Assembly (NCBI GenBank): GCA_011800155.1
Contig: CM022375.1
Location: forward strand, 496,001 to 560,000
Length of the DNA: 64,000 nt
Direction of reading: 5' to 3'
From: Flammulina velutipes
Taxonomy: Eukaryota; Basidiomycota; Agaricomycetes; Agaricales; Physalacriaceae
In this document: piece by piece, positions 11,412-24,690 of the stretch
How positions within the stretch are numbered: position 1 is the first letter of the stretch
Layout of the letters: every line of letters starts with the position of its first letter
Program-made: the position numbers and the translations under genes
Notes under the pieces: model-generated
Database searches by the model: none
What the model saw: the letters and a program-made list of their open reading frames with translations, nothing else
What the model was told of the DNA's origin: nothing

Positions 11412-12469
11412 CAAGGAGGGTATGGCAGTTTGCCGGGACGAGCTGACAACTGCGTAAGATTGCCTCTCGTAGAAGGGATGGTTGGCGAAGGTGAGAAATT
11501 TTAGGAAGATGTAGTCCAGCGGACGTGTCCCGTTGATCTCTACGTCAATAATCTCATCGCATGCTCTGAGTCAAAACGGCCTGGACTTGATGTTAGAACC
11601 AAAGTGGGAGATGGGGGGAACATACAAATGTGTCGCTTACCTCCTGCTGTCGAACCTGATCCGTATCCAACGCCGTCACCAGTTGCTGAAGGCACTCAGA
11701 CCAGTTCTTCGGCGGACGACGTCAGCATGAGAGAACGAGTGGAGAGATCTGGAGGAGATGGCCTGCGATGAGACGACTTTCCTACTCATCCCTCATCCAG
11801 CACAGGACATATGCATTGCGTTTCTGGTGAAGCGAGAGCAGGGTGAGCAGGTAATCGGTATACAGGACATGCTACGTACTTGGGTTGCATTTTTTGGGCG
11901 ACCATCCGCGTCCATTCACGTATTGTTAATCTGCGTGAGACTGCTGGGTGTTTGCGATGCCTTGATTCCACAAGAAAAAGCACTCAGAAATCGATAACGT
12001 CGAGGATGGAGGCTAAGGTCAACGTCCTGGAAGACTGGGAAGTCGGGAAGAATAAGAGTGTTGTCCGGAATCGGGACGAACTTGTCTGGCAGTTCCGGAT
12101 TTTGCTTGCTTCCCAGTCGGATGGCAGCGAGGACTAAGAAAGGACATCAGTTAACGCCATCCCCACACAAAAAATGGACTTACTTTCCCTGCTCTTGATC
12201 CTTCACCTACGCTTTGAAGTCCTTGCGATCCCAGACCAGCGGATTGGTAGTATTTCTTCACTTTAGGGATGAAGGCCTTCCGGTACCAGTTTTCATCGGC
12301 GAGCCTGTTTTCAGGATATGAGTGATAGTTTCGGAGGTGAAGGTTTTTGGGGAGGAGCTCGTCCTGCTCTGATCCGTCAAGACCGTTGTCTCGACTTGGA
12401 CGTCGGCAGCGGTAGCGCCGGAGGATATCATCATGGGCACGACGTCATGACCCTCGCCCTCATGCTCTT
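11412..12469. other. No gene recognised
   Basis: Short frames on both strands. A reverse-strand block near 12,250-12,310 (DENWYRKAFIPKVKKYYQ) looks coding but was not recognised and is not extended by neighbouring frames. Confidence 0.4.
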
Positions 12470-12770
12470 CATCCATCGCCGTCAACTCCACTGCCTTCGA
12501 GGATGCCGATCCTGAAACTGGCGAAGGAGTCTTTGTTGGTAGCAAGACCCGCCAAACAGAACAACTGGAAGAGCCTCAAAGAAATCCGTGACGCTGCCGA
12601 GGCGACTGTCGTCCAGATGATCCCCTTCTCCAGTGAACGCAAATCGATGGATGTCGTCAAGCTCGCTGACAACAAATGGAGGCTCTACGCCAATCGTTTT
12701 CCTCTGGACGCGAAATCTGCACACGACCAGCGCATGATCTCTGTCTCGTGTCGGTGCACCCCGCTATCGA
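12470..12770 (+). pseudogene. Calcium P-type ATPase (PMC1-like) nucleotide-binding domain fragment
   Basis: Forward sequence encodes NSTAFEDADPETGEGVFVGS (about 12,486-12,545), then after a small frame change EIRDAAEATVVQMIPFSSER and VVKLADNKWRLYAN (12,580-12,700). These are the conserved N-domain blocks of plasma-membrane/vacuolar type P-type calcium pumps; the ATP-adenine pocket KGAS motif that should follow RLY is lost. Neither the phosphorylation site DKTGT nor the transmembrane segments are found nearby. A small dead fragment. Confidence 0.75.
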
Positions 12771-14253
12771 TGCCGCGCTTCTGACTTTTCTGTCACTAAC
12801 GGATGAATTTCTCGCCATAGTCATCCCTTACGCCCAGCCTGACTTGTTCTGGCGTCTCTACGAGCCCTCAAATCAAGTATGACTGTCGACGAGCTCATTA
12901 ACATTCACCGACGTACGTTCGCGTTCGCTACTACAGCGGCACGTATCGTTTATGCGACCTCGGTCTCATCCCAGTGCGTATAGTTCCATGGGGTCTCCAT
13001 CGCTAACCATTGTCAGTCTGGAACACGTCAAATCATCCAGCACGCCGACTGACACTTAGGTAACACCACTCGCTGCACATGGCACACATATACACACATT
13101 TCAACGAGCCCGCTACGATATTTACCCGTAACAATCCCGATTTTCGAGCCATTGGAGGACATCTTGGCGCCCGACACCTAATTTCGAGTCTCGCGTACAT
13201 TGTGTTATGGCTCCGATCCGCTACACCGTGCTCGACTTATCACATATCCTCGCAGACATCAACTCCTTCCGCCGTTGACGCATGGTTACCCGCCGAATAA
13301 TCATTTCCAACATCATCGCTGTGTGGCGCACGCATGTGGAACGACCTCCGCAGAATCGACTCTCGACCCTCGCAGTCGTCGCACTGGATGTACCACTCAC
13401 TGAAATACTTTCTTCCAGCTTCCCAGAATAGATATCACGTTCTTACATTTCCGTCCAATATGCTTACTCCACTCCAGGTAACTCTGTTCTGACCCCTTTG
13501 GATGCATTCTGGGCGCGTTGGAAAGCGATTCGTAACCCCCTGGTAGTGACTGTGTTCAATCTCCGCCTCGATATCTTACTCATAATACTTGTTCTTGGCA
13601 TTCCTGCTAAATCCATCATCATAGTCAATCCATTGGGGAAGATCAAAACCGATTTCTCACTGTTCCATCTCATTTGAATCTCATCCAGGAGCTGTCATTC
13701 GTCTCGCCAGGCTCCCTCGACGGCATCCTATGTCGGTGGTCTCCCCGAAAATCATCGGATATAATCCATACACCTTGGTCTTGAACGTTGAACGATGTTG
13801 TGTCCAACTGTACGTTCAGTCAGCATATAAACTAATGTTCACACGAATTTTCGACACGCTTATCTGGGACCATGGACCCACGGCAAAAATCTCCACCTAC
13901 ATCCTACACGAACAATGTCAACGAGGACGGGATTCGCGTAATCGACGAAGACACCGGAGCAGACTATACCATAAGTGCATGCTATCGCATAGCACATTGT
14001 GAAACGCCCCGTCATACCCCCCAGAATCAGCTACCGGCTGTACGCTGACTGTGCTCATCCCGATGTGTGTTATGGATTTATCTTGTCCACCTATGATCAT
14101 CTCGCTGACGTCTCCTTGTAGCTTTTCTTCGCTTGCAAAGGATGTGCCAGGATGCGGGTGTGGACTAGATGACATAGGGTTTCGAGCGCAGTCAAGAGTA
14201 GAGCAGGCCGTCCCCGCCAGGCAATAGCACCGTTGTCGACATTTTTTGGAATA
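12771..14253. other. No gene recognised
   Basis: Forward and reverse short frames only. A hydrophobic forward segment (NLRLDILLIILVLGIP, about 13,590) could be one membrane helix of a relic. No family was recognised. Confidence 0.4.
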
Positions 14254-14532
14254 GAGCGTATTTGCGCGAATATATACTCGAAACCGTCAGTATATCCTAA
14301 GAGATATATAGTACTTCACTAATTACATACAAGGCTGGATGAATATATACTTAGCGCCACTTAGTATTTTATACTCGTGTTTTGGTGACTTATGAAGCCT
14401 CTTACAGTGTTATTAATATGTATTAGCAGATGCTCAGTACTTCATTATGATTCTTAATAGAGTTCTCAGTGTTTCAGTGCCATTTCTTAATGAAGAACAT
14501 AATCGATCTATACTGGCGCAAATAGTACGCTC
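14254..14532. mobile_element. Short MITE with TA flanks
   Basis: Ends are inverted: gagcgtatttgcgc at 14,254 and gcgcaaatagtacgctc ending at 14,532, with a three-base gap between the arms. TA flanks both sides (14,252-14,253 and 14,533-14,534). The interior is AT-rich and non-coding. It is different in sequence from the MITE at 3,839. Confidence 0.55.
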
Positions 14533-14608
14533 TAATATGGGCTAACTAATTCCTAGGCTGGTCTTTTCTTGGCTGTCCTGGCGACGTTTGTCGCTCAGAC
14601 CTCGCTAT

Positions 14609-14851
14609 GGGTGTCCTTATTGGACAAAAATAAAACTCGTTTTGATAGGTGAAAAAACTCACATTGGGTGGCCTCAAGAACAAACTCAAGTCGTATTGAT
14701 CCAGATTCGGTAAGCGAAAGTGAAAATTCGGTTTCGTTTCAAGGTTCGGTTGCGGCTGTGCACCTACTAAATATGGGGAAGTCCCCCATATGGCAATCGC
14801 GCTGAGCGGGAGAGGCGCGCGTTGATTGCCGGACCAAAGGAGTGTGGCGCC
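14609..14851 (+). repeat. Inverted repeat arm, left
   Basis: Matches the reverse complement of 16,056-16,278 over nearly its whole length, from gggtgtccttattggacaaa to ggagtgtggcgcc. It contains an internal palindrome around atatggggaagtcccccata. The pair could be long terminal inverted repeats of a ~1.67-kb non-autonomous element, or two copies of a short repeat in opposite orientation. Confidence 0.75.
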
Positions 14852-16055
14852 TGGTTTCAATACCTGTTCATGCTTGTCCTAGTTATTCTGAACAGTATCA
14901 CGAACAAATCCATGCTCATAATGCTTCACGTGCATTATGAAACCAAAGAAGAAGAAGAATGTATGATGTCTTAATGTAAATGGGTGAAACTTAGTATGTC
15001 CCGCTAATGATAGGCTTGTGGCGCGTTTCTGTGCTATGATACGGCAGTACAGAGCCACTAGCTACTGTGAATAACAGTCGTCTACTGTGCATAGGGCGAC
15101 GGACCACTAGTAGGTCATATAATCCACTACTTAGTAAGTAACAGACAACGACATAGACTGTCCCGAACGAAATGGTATGTGCTCGGCCATGGGATATCTG
15201 TATAAAACATCAGCTAGACTTGCTATAACAATTTATGGAACACTCGCAACGATCTAAGCTGATTCCATCCTGTCCGAACACAAATCCTCAGAGTGTGGCG
15301 CACCTGCACAATGAAATCAGTGATACAGGCATGGATGAGGCCCGGTGGGATGAGTTCTATTCAACTGGTATTGTATATAAAACACTTTTTCCACTCATTG
15401 TATCTGCGCGGGACATTAGAATGAAGACGTAGATCAAATGCAATTGCTGAGACAAAGTTACCGGTGAGGTGACTTGCTCGCACGGCACCGATGCAGCATG
15501 TACACGATCTAATGCAACAAACTGATGACCATAGTGTAAAATAAGCAATACAAGTCGATACATGCCACGGCGACCCGTCGCGAGCAAGAGCTCATCCCGG
15601 CAATAAGCTAGACTACGATGAATTGAAACAAGGACTGGTACCGTAACAATGTCTGGACACAAAGTAAACATTAGCACAATTCTTAGTGTAACATTGAGCA
15701 AGTAAGTATATACCTTTCGCGAGATAGTTCCCTTTGAGCTTCCATATCTAGCTAGGGAAGAGAAATGGTCGATACAAGCATTGGAGATAGATGACAAACA
15801 TACCTTCGCGAGCGTTGCCATGCAAGAGTATGCCGTGATATATCTAACACGATGGCTGCCCAAGACAACATCTCAAACGAAATTACACTGGCAGGATCTG
15901 TGTTAAATGTTAGCAAAGCCCAATGCATGGATATTACAGGTGGTCACGCTGTTGAATAACTTTCGTGAATACATATATATGGACCGGTGGGAGCCCACTG
16001 GATATCAATACATTAGATTTGACAGACGGGCCAGGATGAGAGCGAACAGACATGA
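14852..16055. other. Spacer between inverted arms
   Basis: Contains a reverse frame of 168 codons (15,357-15,863) with hydrophobic segments but no recognised family. AT-rich elsewhere. No transposase motif seen. Confidence 0.4.
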
Positions 16056-16278
16056 GGCGCCACACTCCTTTGGTCCGGCAATCAATGCGCGCCTCTCCCG
16101 CTCAGCGCGGTTGCCATATGGGGGACATCCCCATATTTAGTAGGGTCGGCGGACCCTGAAGCGAAACCGAATTCTCACTTTCACTTGCCGAATCTGGACT
16201 TGAGTTCGAGTTTGAGGCACCCAATGTGAGTTTCTTCACTATCAAGACGAGTTTTATTTTTGTCCTACAAGGACACCC
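16056..16278 (-). repeat. Inverted repeat arm, right
   Basis: Inverted partner of 14,609-14,851, about 85-90 percent identical by eye. It runs from ggcgccacactcctttggtc to ctacaaggacaccc. No matching direct duplication was found outside the two arms. Confidence 0.75.
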
Positions 16279-16859
16279 AAATCTCTCTCTAGTCGTTCAT
16301 ACTGCACATTGTATCGGGGCGTATAGTATACGGTGTTAGTACGGTTTGGTTTGGATGTTTCTCTAAAAGGCGCAGAGGAGGAGAAGGAGAGAGTTCGAAC
16401 TGCATTCCCAGTGTTCGATAAGCTAGGTTTGCTGTTCGTTGGCAACGATCTGTAGTATGAGCAATTGGAGGCACAAGTCAAAATAACGGCATGGAAAAAA
16501 GTAATACATAAGTGAACGCGAGTTTGTCGAATGCCTAACGTCGACCACCCCGTTATCCCACGAGCTCGAGGAATCCACGCATCCTCAAACTTGCTGCATC
16601 CCCGAAAATCCGAGGGCTGAGCAGACCTGGAATGACGAACGAGGCGAACTGTCGAACTGTCGCGATCGAACTGGGCGAACCGGATGATTCGGGCCGTTGT
16701 CGGGATACTGTACGCCGCAACCATGTGTTCCCGCCCAACAGCGCCCATTCGCTACCTTTGTGTTAGTCTCCCTAAGGCGTACTCTATAGAGTCTGCCAAC
16801 TACTCTTGAACACTTGGTGAGATTCAGAAGCTACTCTCTATTCAATCTAACAAATACCA

Positions 16860-19800
16860 GGTCGCTGCAGCCCCGGTACTGCCGAACTTCGCCTGAGGAC
16901 GGCCAGGACAGCGGCGTCGGCGATTGCAGAGTCGATACAGTCCGAGCAGCGCGCAAATACGAGAAGAGGCCGAGGTTCTTCAGGAAGAGCACGGAGAAGA
17001 AACGGACGTCGTCGGCCAGTGTGCCTGCAGACGGTTCTATGTACACCATCGCAAGAAGTCCCAGGCGAGTGACGGAATGTTCATATCAATTATCCGCTCG
17101 CTGCCGACTAGGTAGACAGCCACGGAGAGCCCATCGTGAGATACGAAAGGAACAAAGTCCGGGCTACCAGTGAGTGATCTTCAATGTTCTTGACGACGAT
17201 AGCTGACGGCGTTCAGAATATACTACCCTTACCTTTGTCCCAAAGAATCTCAACGAACAATTCAGGCGGTGAGTCTGACATATCTATTACTGTCCTACTC
17301 CTAACGTGTCGTAGTGTCGCCAATCTCTTCTTCCTTATCCTCTTCGTACTTCAACGTCAGTATCCATCCATCCATCTCTAACGGCCGGCAGTATTCCCCG
17401 TCTCTGGTGCTGCGTCCGGCGCTATTGCTGCGTTCCCCCTCGCCTTTATTCTTACCGTCACCGCCCTCAAGGACGCTGTTGAGGACTATCGTCGAGCCAC
17501 ATTAGACGAAGAAGTCAACACCGCGGCTGCAATCAAGCTCGGCTCATGGAGAAATGTTAACCAGTCCACCGACCCGCGTTTCTGGTTCGAAAAAATTACT
17601 TGGCCTCAACGCTCCGGGCAAAGTTACCAAGGGTGTCCGTAAATTACGCGACAAGGAAGCCAATGCCGCTGGACACAACGTGCGCATCCTGCTCAACAAG
17701 AATCTCGACACCTCAACATTCCAGGATGACTATACCACCAGTTTTGACCTCCACGAAATCCGCAATCCCAACAATCCCCGCCATTTAGACGACATTCAAA
17801 GCGTCAATTCGTATAACTACCCCCCTTCCATGAATCAACCGTCTAGGACGGTGTATTCGGAAACTCCCACCCAGGTATCTAGCTCTCAAGTGGATCTTCG
17901 ACAATCCCAGTCAGGCTGTGACAAGCCATCCTCTCCACCGTCCGGTGTCATCGGCTGGCGCAAGAAGACGAGTGGGTCCGCAAGGCGGGAGCGCACGCTA
18001 TGGAAGAAGCTGGAAATTGGCGACATTGTTCTCTTGAGGGACAACGACCAGGTCCTGGCCGACGTTGTCGTCCTTTCGACTTCGGATCCTGACGGCAAGT
18101 CTTACCTGGAAACGAAGAACGTGGACGGAGAGAAGAAAAGTACCACGAACAAGACTTCGGAAGATGACGTAGAACATTCGTCGTTTCATCTTGACTCGGA
18201 ACCTCCCCATCAGAATCTCTACCTTTACCACGGTGTCCTACATTTCAAAGATCTGACGCCTGGGGAGAGGCGTCAAGAGGCAGTCTCGTTCAACGAGCTC
18301 CTGCTTCGTGGATGTTCGCTTCGCAATACACAATGGGTCATTGTCTTGGTTGTCTTCATCGGCGCGGATACCATGATCATGCTGAACGGTGGCGCGACTC
18401 CTTCGAAGCGTTCCAAGATCGAAAGGGAGACCAACTCCAATGTTATCGTGAATGTTGTCGTCCTCGTCATCATGTGTACAATTGCGGCTATCTTCAACTG
18501 TTTGGAGGAATCGAAAACTGGCACCAGCTCACAGTTCTTCGATATCAATTCCGACGCCACGGGTAGGTTCCTCATTCTGTGGATTTTAAAATGTTTTTTT
18601 GATTTTCTTTGCAGACTACGTCCCATCGCTTGCCAAAACGTCGTTCCCATCTCGCCCTACATCTCCATCACCGGTCAAGACCATCCCGGCTTACTGCATA
18701 TCTCAAGATGTTGACACGTACTACGAATCTTTTGACACCGCCTGTGTACCCAAGACATGGAACGTCTCCGACGATTTGGGACAGATCGAATATGTCTTCT
18801 CCGACAAGACGGGTACGCTCACGCAGAACGTCATGGAATTCCAACGATGCTCCGTCGCTGGTATAGCTTACGGCGAGGGTGTGACGGAGCCGCAGAAGGG
18901 AGTCGCAACGAGGCAAGGCAACACCGATTTCATCGATCGGCAGGACCTTGCTGAGAAGCTCGCTGCTCTGAAATAACAGATGCTGTTCATCGCCCTCAAG
19001 AATCGGTACCTAAAGCACGACCAACTCACCCTCATCGCGCCCAAGCTCACTCAAAATCTCGCTGAGCGTGAGGGCAAGCAGCGGGGCCACCTCATTGCGT
19101 TCTTCCGGGCGCTCGCTCTCTGTCATACTGTTCTGTCGGACAAACCTGATCCGGCCAAAAACCCGCAATGTTGGATGCGGTCTGTTCGGATTGGAAGGTT
19201 CGCAGGCTGCGATGTCTGCGGATTATGCGTTCGGGCAGTTTAGGTTCCTGGCGAAGTTGCTAATTGTTCACGGTCGCTGGTTGTGTCAACGTGTTGCTGA
19301 TATACATAGTAGCTTCTTTTTACAAGGTGAAGTGTTCTTTCGATATGCGAAGTTCGCTGCCAACACTTCTATAGGATGTTATTTGGACGTTTGGCTTGTT
19401 CTAGCACTTGCCATTCAACAAGTATGTCGTTCGCCTCTGGCTTGCGACTTCGCTGATTGTTTCGCTTTAGTTTCGACGTTGCATATTTGTATCAGTACAC
19501 TTTCATTCTGTTGTACAACCTTCACGTCGCTGCCTGTTATTGTTTCCGGAGGTACGCTGGCCCTTCCACTACTGGCTTGTTCTCACGCTGATGTCTATCA
19601 TCGTCAGCCTTCGACCGGGACATCAACGCAAAAGCTGCCCTCGCCTCCCCACAGCTCTACGTCTGCGTTAGCCGAGGCCTGGAGTATACTCGCACAAAGT
19701 TCTGGCTGTACGCGGGCGACGGATTGTATCAGTCAGCTGTTGTCTTCTTCATGTCGTACCTCCTTTGGTACGCCGGTATCAATGCTTCGTGGAACGGGAA

Positions 19801-20957
19801 GACTATCGACTCGCTAGATGACTTTGGAACGACCGTGTCTGTTGCCGCCATCTTGGCAGCGAATACATATGTTGGCATGAACACTTGCTAGTATGTTGCC
19901 CCATCTATATAAGTTATGCTTTGCTGACTGCTTTACAGCTGGGCTGATATGACGTGGATCAACCATTGTAATGATGGGCTGGATCGTCGTGTATTCGTTC
20001 TTCTTCAGCAGCGATTTCATCGATGAGGCTCAGATACTCTTTGGCAACGATCTTCTTCTCAGCGACTGTTGCTCTATGTGTGCTCTTCCACCTTTTAAAT
20101 TGGATTTTGCCCTAACCATGTTTCATAGCTTCTCGGTTCTTCTGCAAGTTCGTAACAGCAGCATATGCACCACTCGACAAGGAGATTGTTCGAGAGATGT
20201 GGGTCAAGGGCGATCTGAAAGACCAACTGGGAATCATCCGTCGGAATGGCAAGAATCGCGAGTTAGTCCGGGGCGATGTCGAAGCTGCGCCTACGTTCAA
20301 TCACGCTTGCAATGCCTCCGACATCTCGCTTCATCAAGTAAAGCCTGGCTACGAACCCGTGCTCGCCGCTTCTCTGTCTGCAAACTCGCCTTCACCATGC
20401 CTTGATAACCCACCCATTGACAGTCCGTACGCCTACGATGCCATCAGATGGCCCCGACCCCTCAGTCCTACCACTCCGCCTCTGATATACCCCCCCATCT
20501 TCACCTTCACCATCTCCAAAGTATATGTATTCTGATGGCCAAGTCACCAGCACCCCGCCGAGTAGACGGACAAGCGTGGCTACAGCTCAAACACTCAGAC
20601 ATGACGACTACGCGCGTTCAATGTCACCACCCATGCAGTCGTTACAGATACCTAGTAGCCGTGGTCATGGACATGGGCGGCACAGCCCTGGCCCTGCGAA
20701 AGTACATCGAGATGGACCAGCGAGGTGGAGGGAGCTACAGTCCGACGTCTCCGAGCTACCAATCGTCCCACCACGCTTTTAAGTGTTCTGCAAGCGACCC
20801 GTCGTTCGCTACCGCAAGGGATGATTTTGTGCACGCCGAGAGTGATATCGGAGTGCAGCCGCTAGGACACCTTGCGGTGGGTGATCCTGGGTATGGCGCG
20901 CCTTACGATGACCGGCGAGCGAGTGCCATGTCATGGCAAGGAGGACGAGCGTTATAG
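16860..20957 (+). pseudogene. P4-type ATPase (DNF-like phospholipid flippase), inactivated
   Basis: Exons follow the order of a fungal DNF-type flippase: VDSHGEPIVRYERNKV (17,112), VANLFFLILFVLQ (17,318), LDEEVNTAAAIKLGSWRNVN, GDIVLLRDNDQVLADVVVLS (actuator region), GADTMIMLNGG, then DLGQIEYVFSDKTGTLTQN with the phosphorylated Asp (18,775-18,835). Three lesions are clear. A run of six A at 17,590-17,595 shifts the frame. LAALK is followed by TAA at 18,974 where a Gln codon is expected. After about 19,165 most of the P and N domains are missing, and the text resumes at GLEGSQAAMSADYAFGQF. C-terminal membrane segments and the Pro/Ser-rich tail continue in changing frames to GRAL at 20,957. Cannot be functional. 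Confidence 0.9.
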
Positions 20958-21512
20958 TACTTCTCCACCCATTCTTCTTTTCCTCGGGCTGTATTTTACC
21001 CCGCTGCTTGTTTGTTTTTTGTATTCCTTTGGAATTGGACGTTATAATTATCTATCAATGATCATGAACATACCTATACCCCCGCTGAGTGGCGCAGTTT
21101 TTACGAAAATCTCTTCCTTTAAACGAGTGGCTGCTCTGTATCGTGCAAAGTAACTTACGAATATCTATAACGACTTTATTTGCGATGCATGAGGCGGTGA
21201 TGTTTGATCACTGAGTACTGCTGAAATCTAGCGCGGTACATGTGACGGGTGAACACTTATTTCTTACCACTGCCAGGACCTTCAACGCAGAGGATCATGT
21301 ATCCGTTAGCGGACGTGTCCATTGGCGACCCCTCACGTGAACGTCTTGCAGTGCTCTGTCTATGTTGGGTTCAATGAAACCCCACAGTTCGTTCGCTGCC
21401 AATGCGGCTCAGGGTTGTTTAGACAGTTTAGGGTTGGGTCTAAACACATCTCGTCCTTCTACCATTCTCAATCTTGACCTGTTTCTCTTCTTCTCTTATA
21501 TTTTGCCCTCAA
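20958..21512. promoter_or_regulatory. Upstream region of RNA14
   Basis: About 550 bp between the flippase relic and the RNA14 start, without coding frames. CT-rich sequence (gtttctcttcttctcttata, about 21,481) lies just before the ATG, a common core-promoter/5'UTR feature in basidiomycetes. No clear TATA box. Confidence 0.35.
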
Positions 21513-24500
21513 ATGTCACAGGATGGCTCTCTCACCGAGCAGTCGCAACCCAACGAAATGAACGTTGAAATGACCGAAACCCAAACTCCCGCGCCACAGG
21601 AATCGCCGTTCGACACACTGCTTGCTGACCTCAAGCGAAATGGCCATCAACCAGAAAAGTGGCGAGAATTGCTCAGTCTCGCTGAAAGAATAGGCGAAAA
21701 TGATACCATTCAACGAGCGTATGAAAGTCTGCTCGAGCAGTACCCCACCACGGTGCGTTTGTCGAGCGACGCCGATGGCCCTCTTTAACTGGTTCCTTGA
21801 ACAGTCCGCGGCGCAAATAGCTTATCTTGAACATTGCTTGGGCTCTCCCCACCGCTTCCAACCAGCGCAAGCCCTCTTTACGCGATTTATCAAAAACGCC
21901 CCGACGGTTGAACTCTTTCGGTTTTACCTCACCTACATCCGGTACGCGACTTTTTGTGCTGTTTTCGCAGGAATATATCTCGGCTTTACTTTTTGCGTGT
22001 GTGAACTGAGTACATTCAGTGGCGGTTTGGCCTACTTGACAGCTGATTTTCTCTTCTATCTTCTGCGTGCCGGAATATGTTTCTGCGAAACTAATCGACG
22101 AACCATTCCGTTTTATTGACATTCATTCTCAGCCGTATACATCCGGATCCTACCAAGAAAGATTTTGCGACGCGCGACATCATTCGGAAAGCCTACGAGT
22201 ACGCGCTTAACTCTGCTTCAGGTATTGGTCAGGACAAGGATAGCGGTGACATTTGGCTCGACTACATTCAATTCTTGAGCGAAGCAGAGGTGTGTTGTAT
22301 CACAGTGCATATCGACTCGTTCACCATCATCAGACAACCACCACGTTTGACCAACAGCAAACTAAGGAAGCTCTCCGTAAAGTGTACCACCGTGCCGTGC
22401 AAATTCCTCTTGACAATGTTGAACGCATCTGGCAAGATCTCGAAGCTTTCGAGACCAAGCTCAACAAGCTCACTGCGAAAAAGTTCATGTCCGATCTTTC
22501 TCCTGCCCACATGCAAGCACGGACTGTGTATCGTCAACTCGAGAGACACGTCAAAGACCTGTATCCTCCTGCCATTGGCCGTCCTGACCTCTACCTGCCT
22601 AATCTTCCAACATTTGGACAAGAAGATCGACAACTGGTCGGCAAATGGAAAGCTTACCTGAAATGGGAAGAAAGCAACCCGCTCGAGCTTGAAGAGAAAG
22701 ACAAGCCGGTCTTGACACAACGTTTACAGACAGTGTACCGCAAGGCTGTTATCAGAATGCGTTACTTCCCTGAAATATGGTTTGCATTCAGTCGAGTCCT
22801 GTTTGGCGTGAAATTCATGAATGATGGTAGGTTCATGGCGTACACTTGGACCAAGAGCATCGGCAAAACCGAAGAGGCAATTTCAATCGTAAAGAATGGA
22901 CGAGACGCGAATCCTATGAGGTGCGGTTACCCCACTGTTGCTTTCTGAAACGTCACTCATGTTGCTTCAGCCATCTCCTTACTTTTGCTTACATCGAGGC
23001 ACTCGAACTACAGAAAAAGTTCGACGACGTGAAAACTGTGTTCGACGCCTTTCTCGAGCTTCACAAGGTGGAGCTTGTTGCGACTGAGGAACGTATCAAA
23101 TCATCGTCGTCAACTTCGAGCATCAAGACGGAAGATGATGTAACAGAACAGTCAAGCACTCGTGACGACAAGGCCACACTCAAGGACGATGAACTGGAAG
23201 ACAAAAAGAACGAATATGGTCTGGTCTATATTATGTACTTGCGATTTGTTAGGCGTACCGAGAATGTGGCTGCTGCGAGGGCCATTTTCAAGAGGGCAAG
23301 ATTTGACAAATGGGTAACTTGGCACGTCTATGAAGCTTCTGGTGTGTGCTATTCCGTTTGTATTTCAACCATTGTTTTCTGATTAGAATTTATAGCTATG
23401 TTGGAGTACCACTGTTTAGAGGACAAGACAGTCCCCACCAGGATCTTCGCAAATGCTTACTCTAGGTTTCCGAACGGCGTTGATTTCATCGTTCGATATC
23501 TTACTTACCTTTTCTCTGTCAACGATGAGACCAGTGCGTCCAAATACATTATTTGTGTCGATCCCTTCTCACATTACGATAGATGCCCGAGCCATCTTCG
23601 AGGCTTCTACGAAACAATTTCCCCCAGATGTAGCTCGCCCTATCTGGGAACACTGGGCGCGATACGAATATCAATATGGCGATTTGGAAGGAGCACTCAA
23701 GCTGGAAAAACGGATGGCCGAAGTGTTCCCTGGTATGGCTTTCTTTGAAATTTTTCGACAGGCATTCATCTTGGGCACAGATCCTCCAATCAAACGATTT
23801 GCTCAGCGCCACATGTATAGCTCCATCGACGCAATCGCGTCGCGCGACCTCGGCGCAGCCGTTGCACGCAAGAGCGTCAAGAATTCTTCTTTTGGGCGTC
23901 AGGACACCGTGTCGGGTATACAGAATACATCTTCGACGAACGGTCATGGGGGTGCTGTCAAGCGTCCCGGGTCGCCCGATTATAGGAAGAGGGAAGAACA
24001 TAAACGTCCACGGGCCAATTCACCTGTGCGGGATAGAGAACGATGGACTGACGGCAGGGAAGGTCCGTCGAGGAGGAGGTACAGTCCTCCTCCCAAAGTG
24101 AGTGAACGTGAACGTCCTCCGCCGCCTAGGCGTGAAATCAAGGAGGAGGAAAAGCCTGTTACTTTGCCTCATGTGTTACATTGGTTCCATAGTCAACTTC
24201 CACCTGCTTCGGGTTTCGACGGTGCACTGCCTTTTGTTCTATGTCTAATGCTTAGGCTGACCTGTGTTGTAGGTCCCATCTTTCGTACGGATGACTTGGT
24301 GAACGTGTTTAGGAATGCAGTAATCCCCAGCTCTAATCAGACTCAGTCGAGGGCACGGTCTCCACCTGCTCCACCCAGAGGAGGAGCGCCAGGACCAGGA
24401 CCAGGCGAGTAGCTACTTTCGTCAACACAATGTTTTATCGACACTGACTGGGGCTTTAGGTGGACGTCCTCCGCCCGACTATAGCCCGTACACTGGACCG

Positions 24501-24533
24501 AGCGGGGGGCCTCCCAGGGGAAGGAGATATTGA
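21513..24533 (+). CDS. RNA14: mRNA 3'-end processing protein Rna14 (CstF77-like)
   Basis: Subunit of the nuclear cleavage factor that cuts and polyadenylates pre-mRNA. Exons join in phase through about ten short introns, for example 21,753-21,804 and the one ending ...ctcag before RIHPDPTKKDF. The protein starts MSQDGSLTEQ, then HAT/TPR-like helical repeats follow (PEKWRELLSLAERIGE, SGDIWLDYIQFL, NVERIWQDLEAFE, YFPEIWFMAYTWTKSIGK, YGLVYIMYLRFVRRTENV, VARPIWEHWARYEYQYGDL, DPPIKRFAQRHMY). A charged linker follows, then PIFRTDDLVNVFRNAVI near the end, corresponding to the C-terminal region that binds Rna15/CstF64 in relatives, and a Pro/Gly/Arg tail ending GRRY. No frameshift was found. It is flanked on both sides by pseudogenes. 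Confidence 0.9.
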
Positions 24534-24690
24534 ACATTGAATGACTAGCGATATAAATATAATTACATATTTACGGAATGCTCTCTTTTTATCGCACAAT
24601 TGCATGTGTTAGTGACAACTTCCATTTTGGGACGGCTGTGGGGATTCCTTCTTATGCTGCAACCACCAACTTGCGTCAGTCACACTGGCA

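Noticed and set aside
17886..18231. Reverse frames over the flippase exon
   Set aside because: Shadows of a strongly conserved coding exon.
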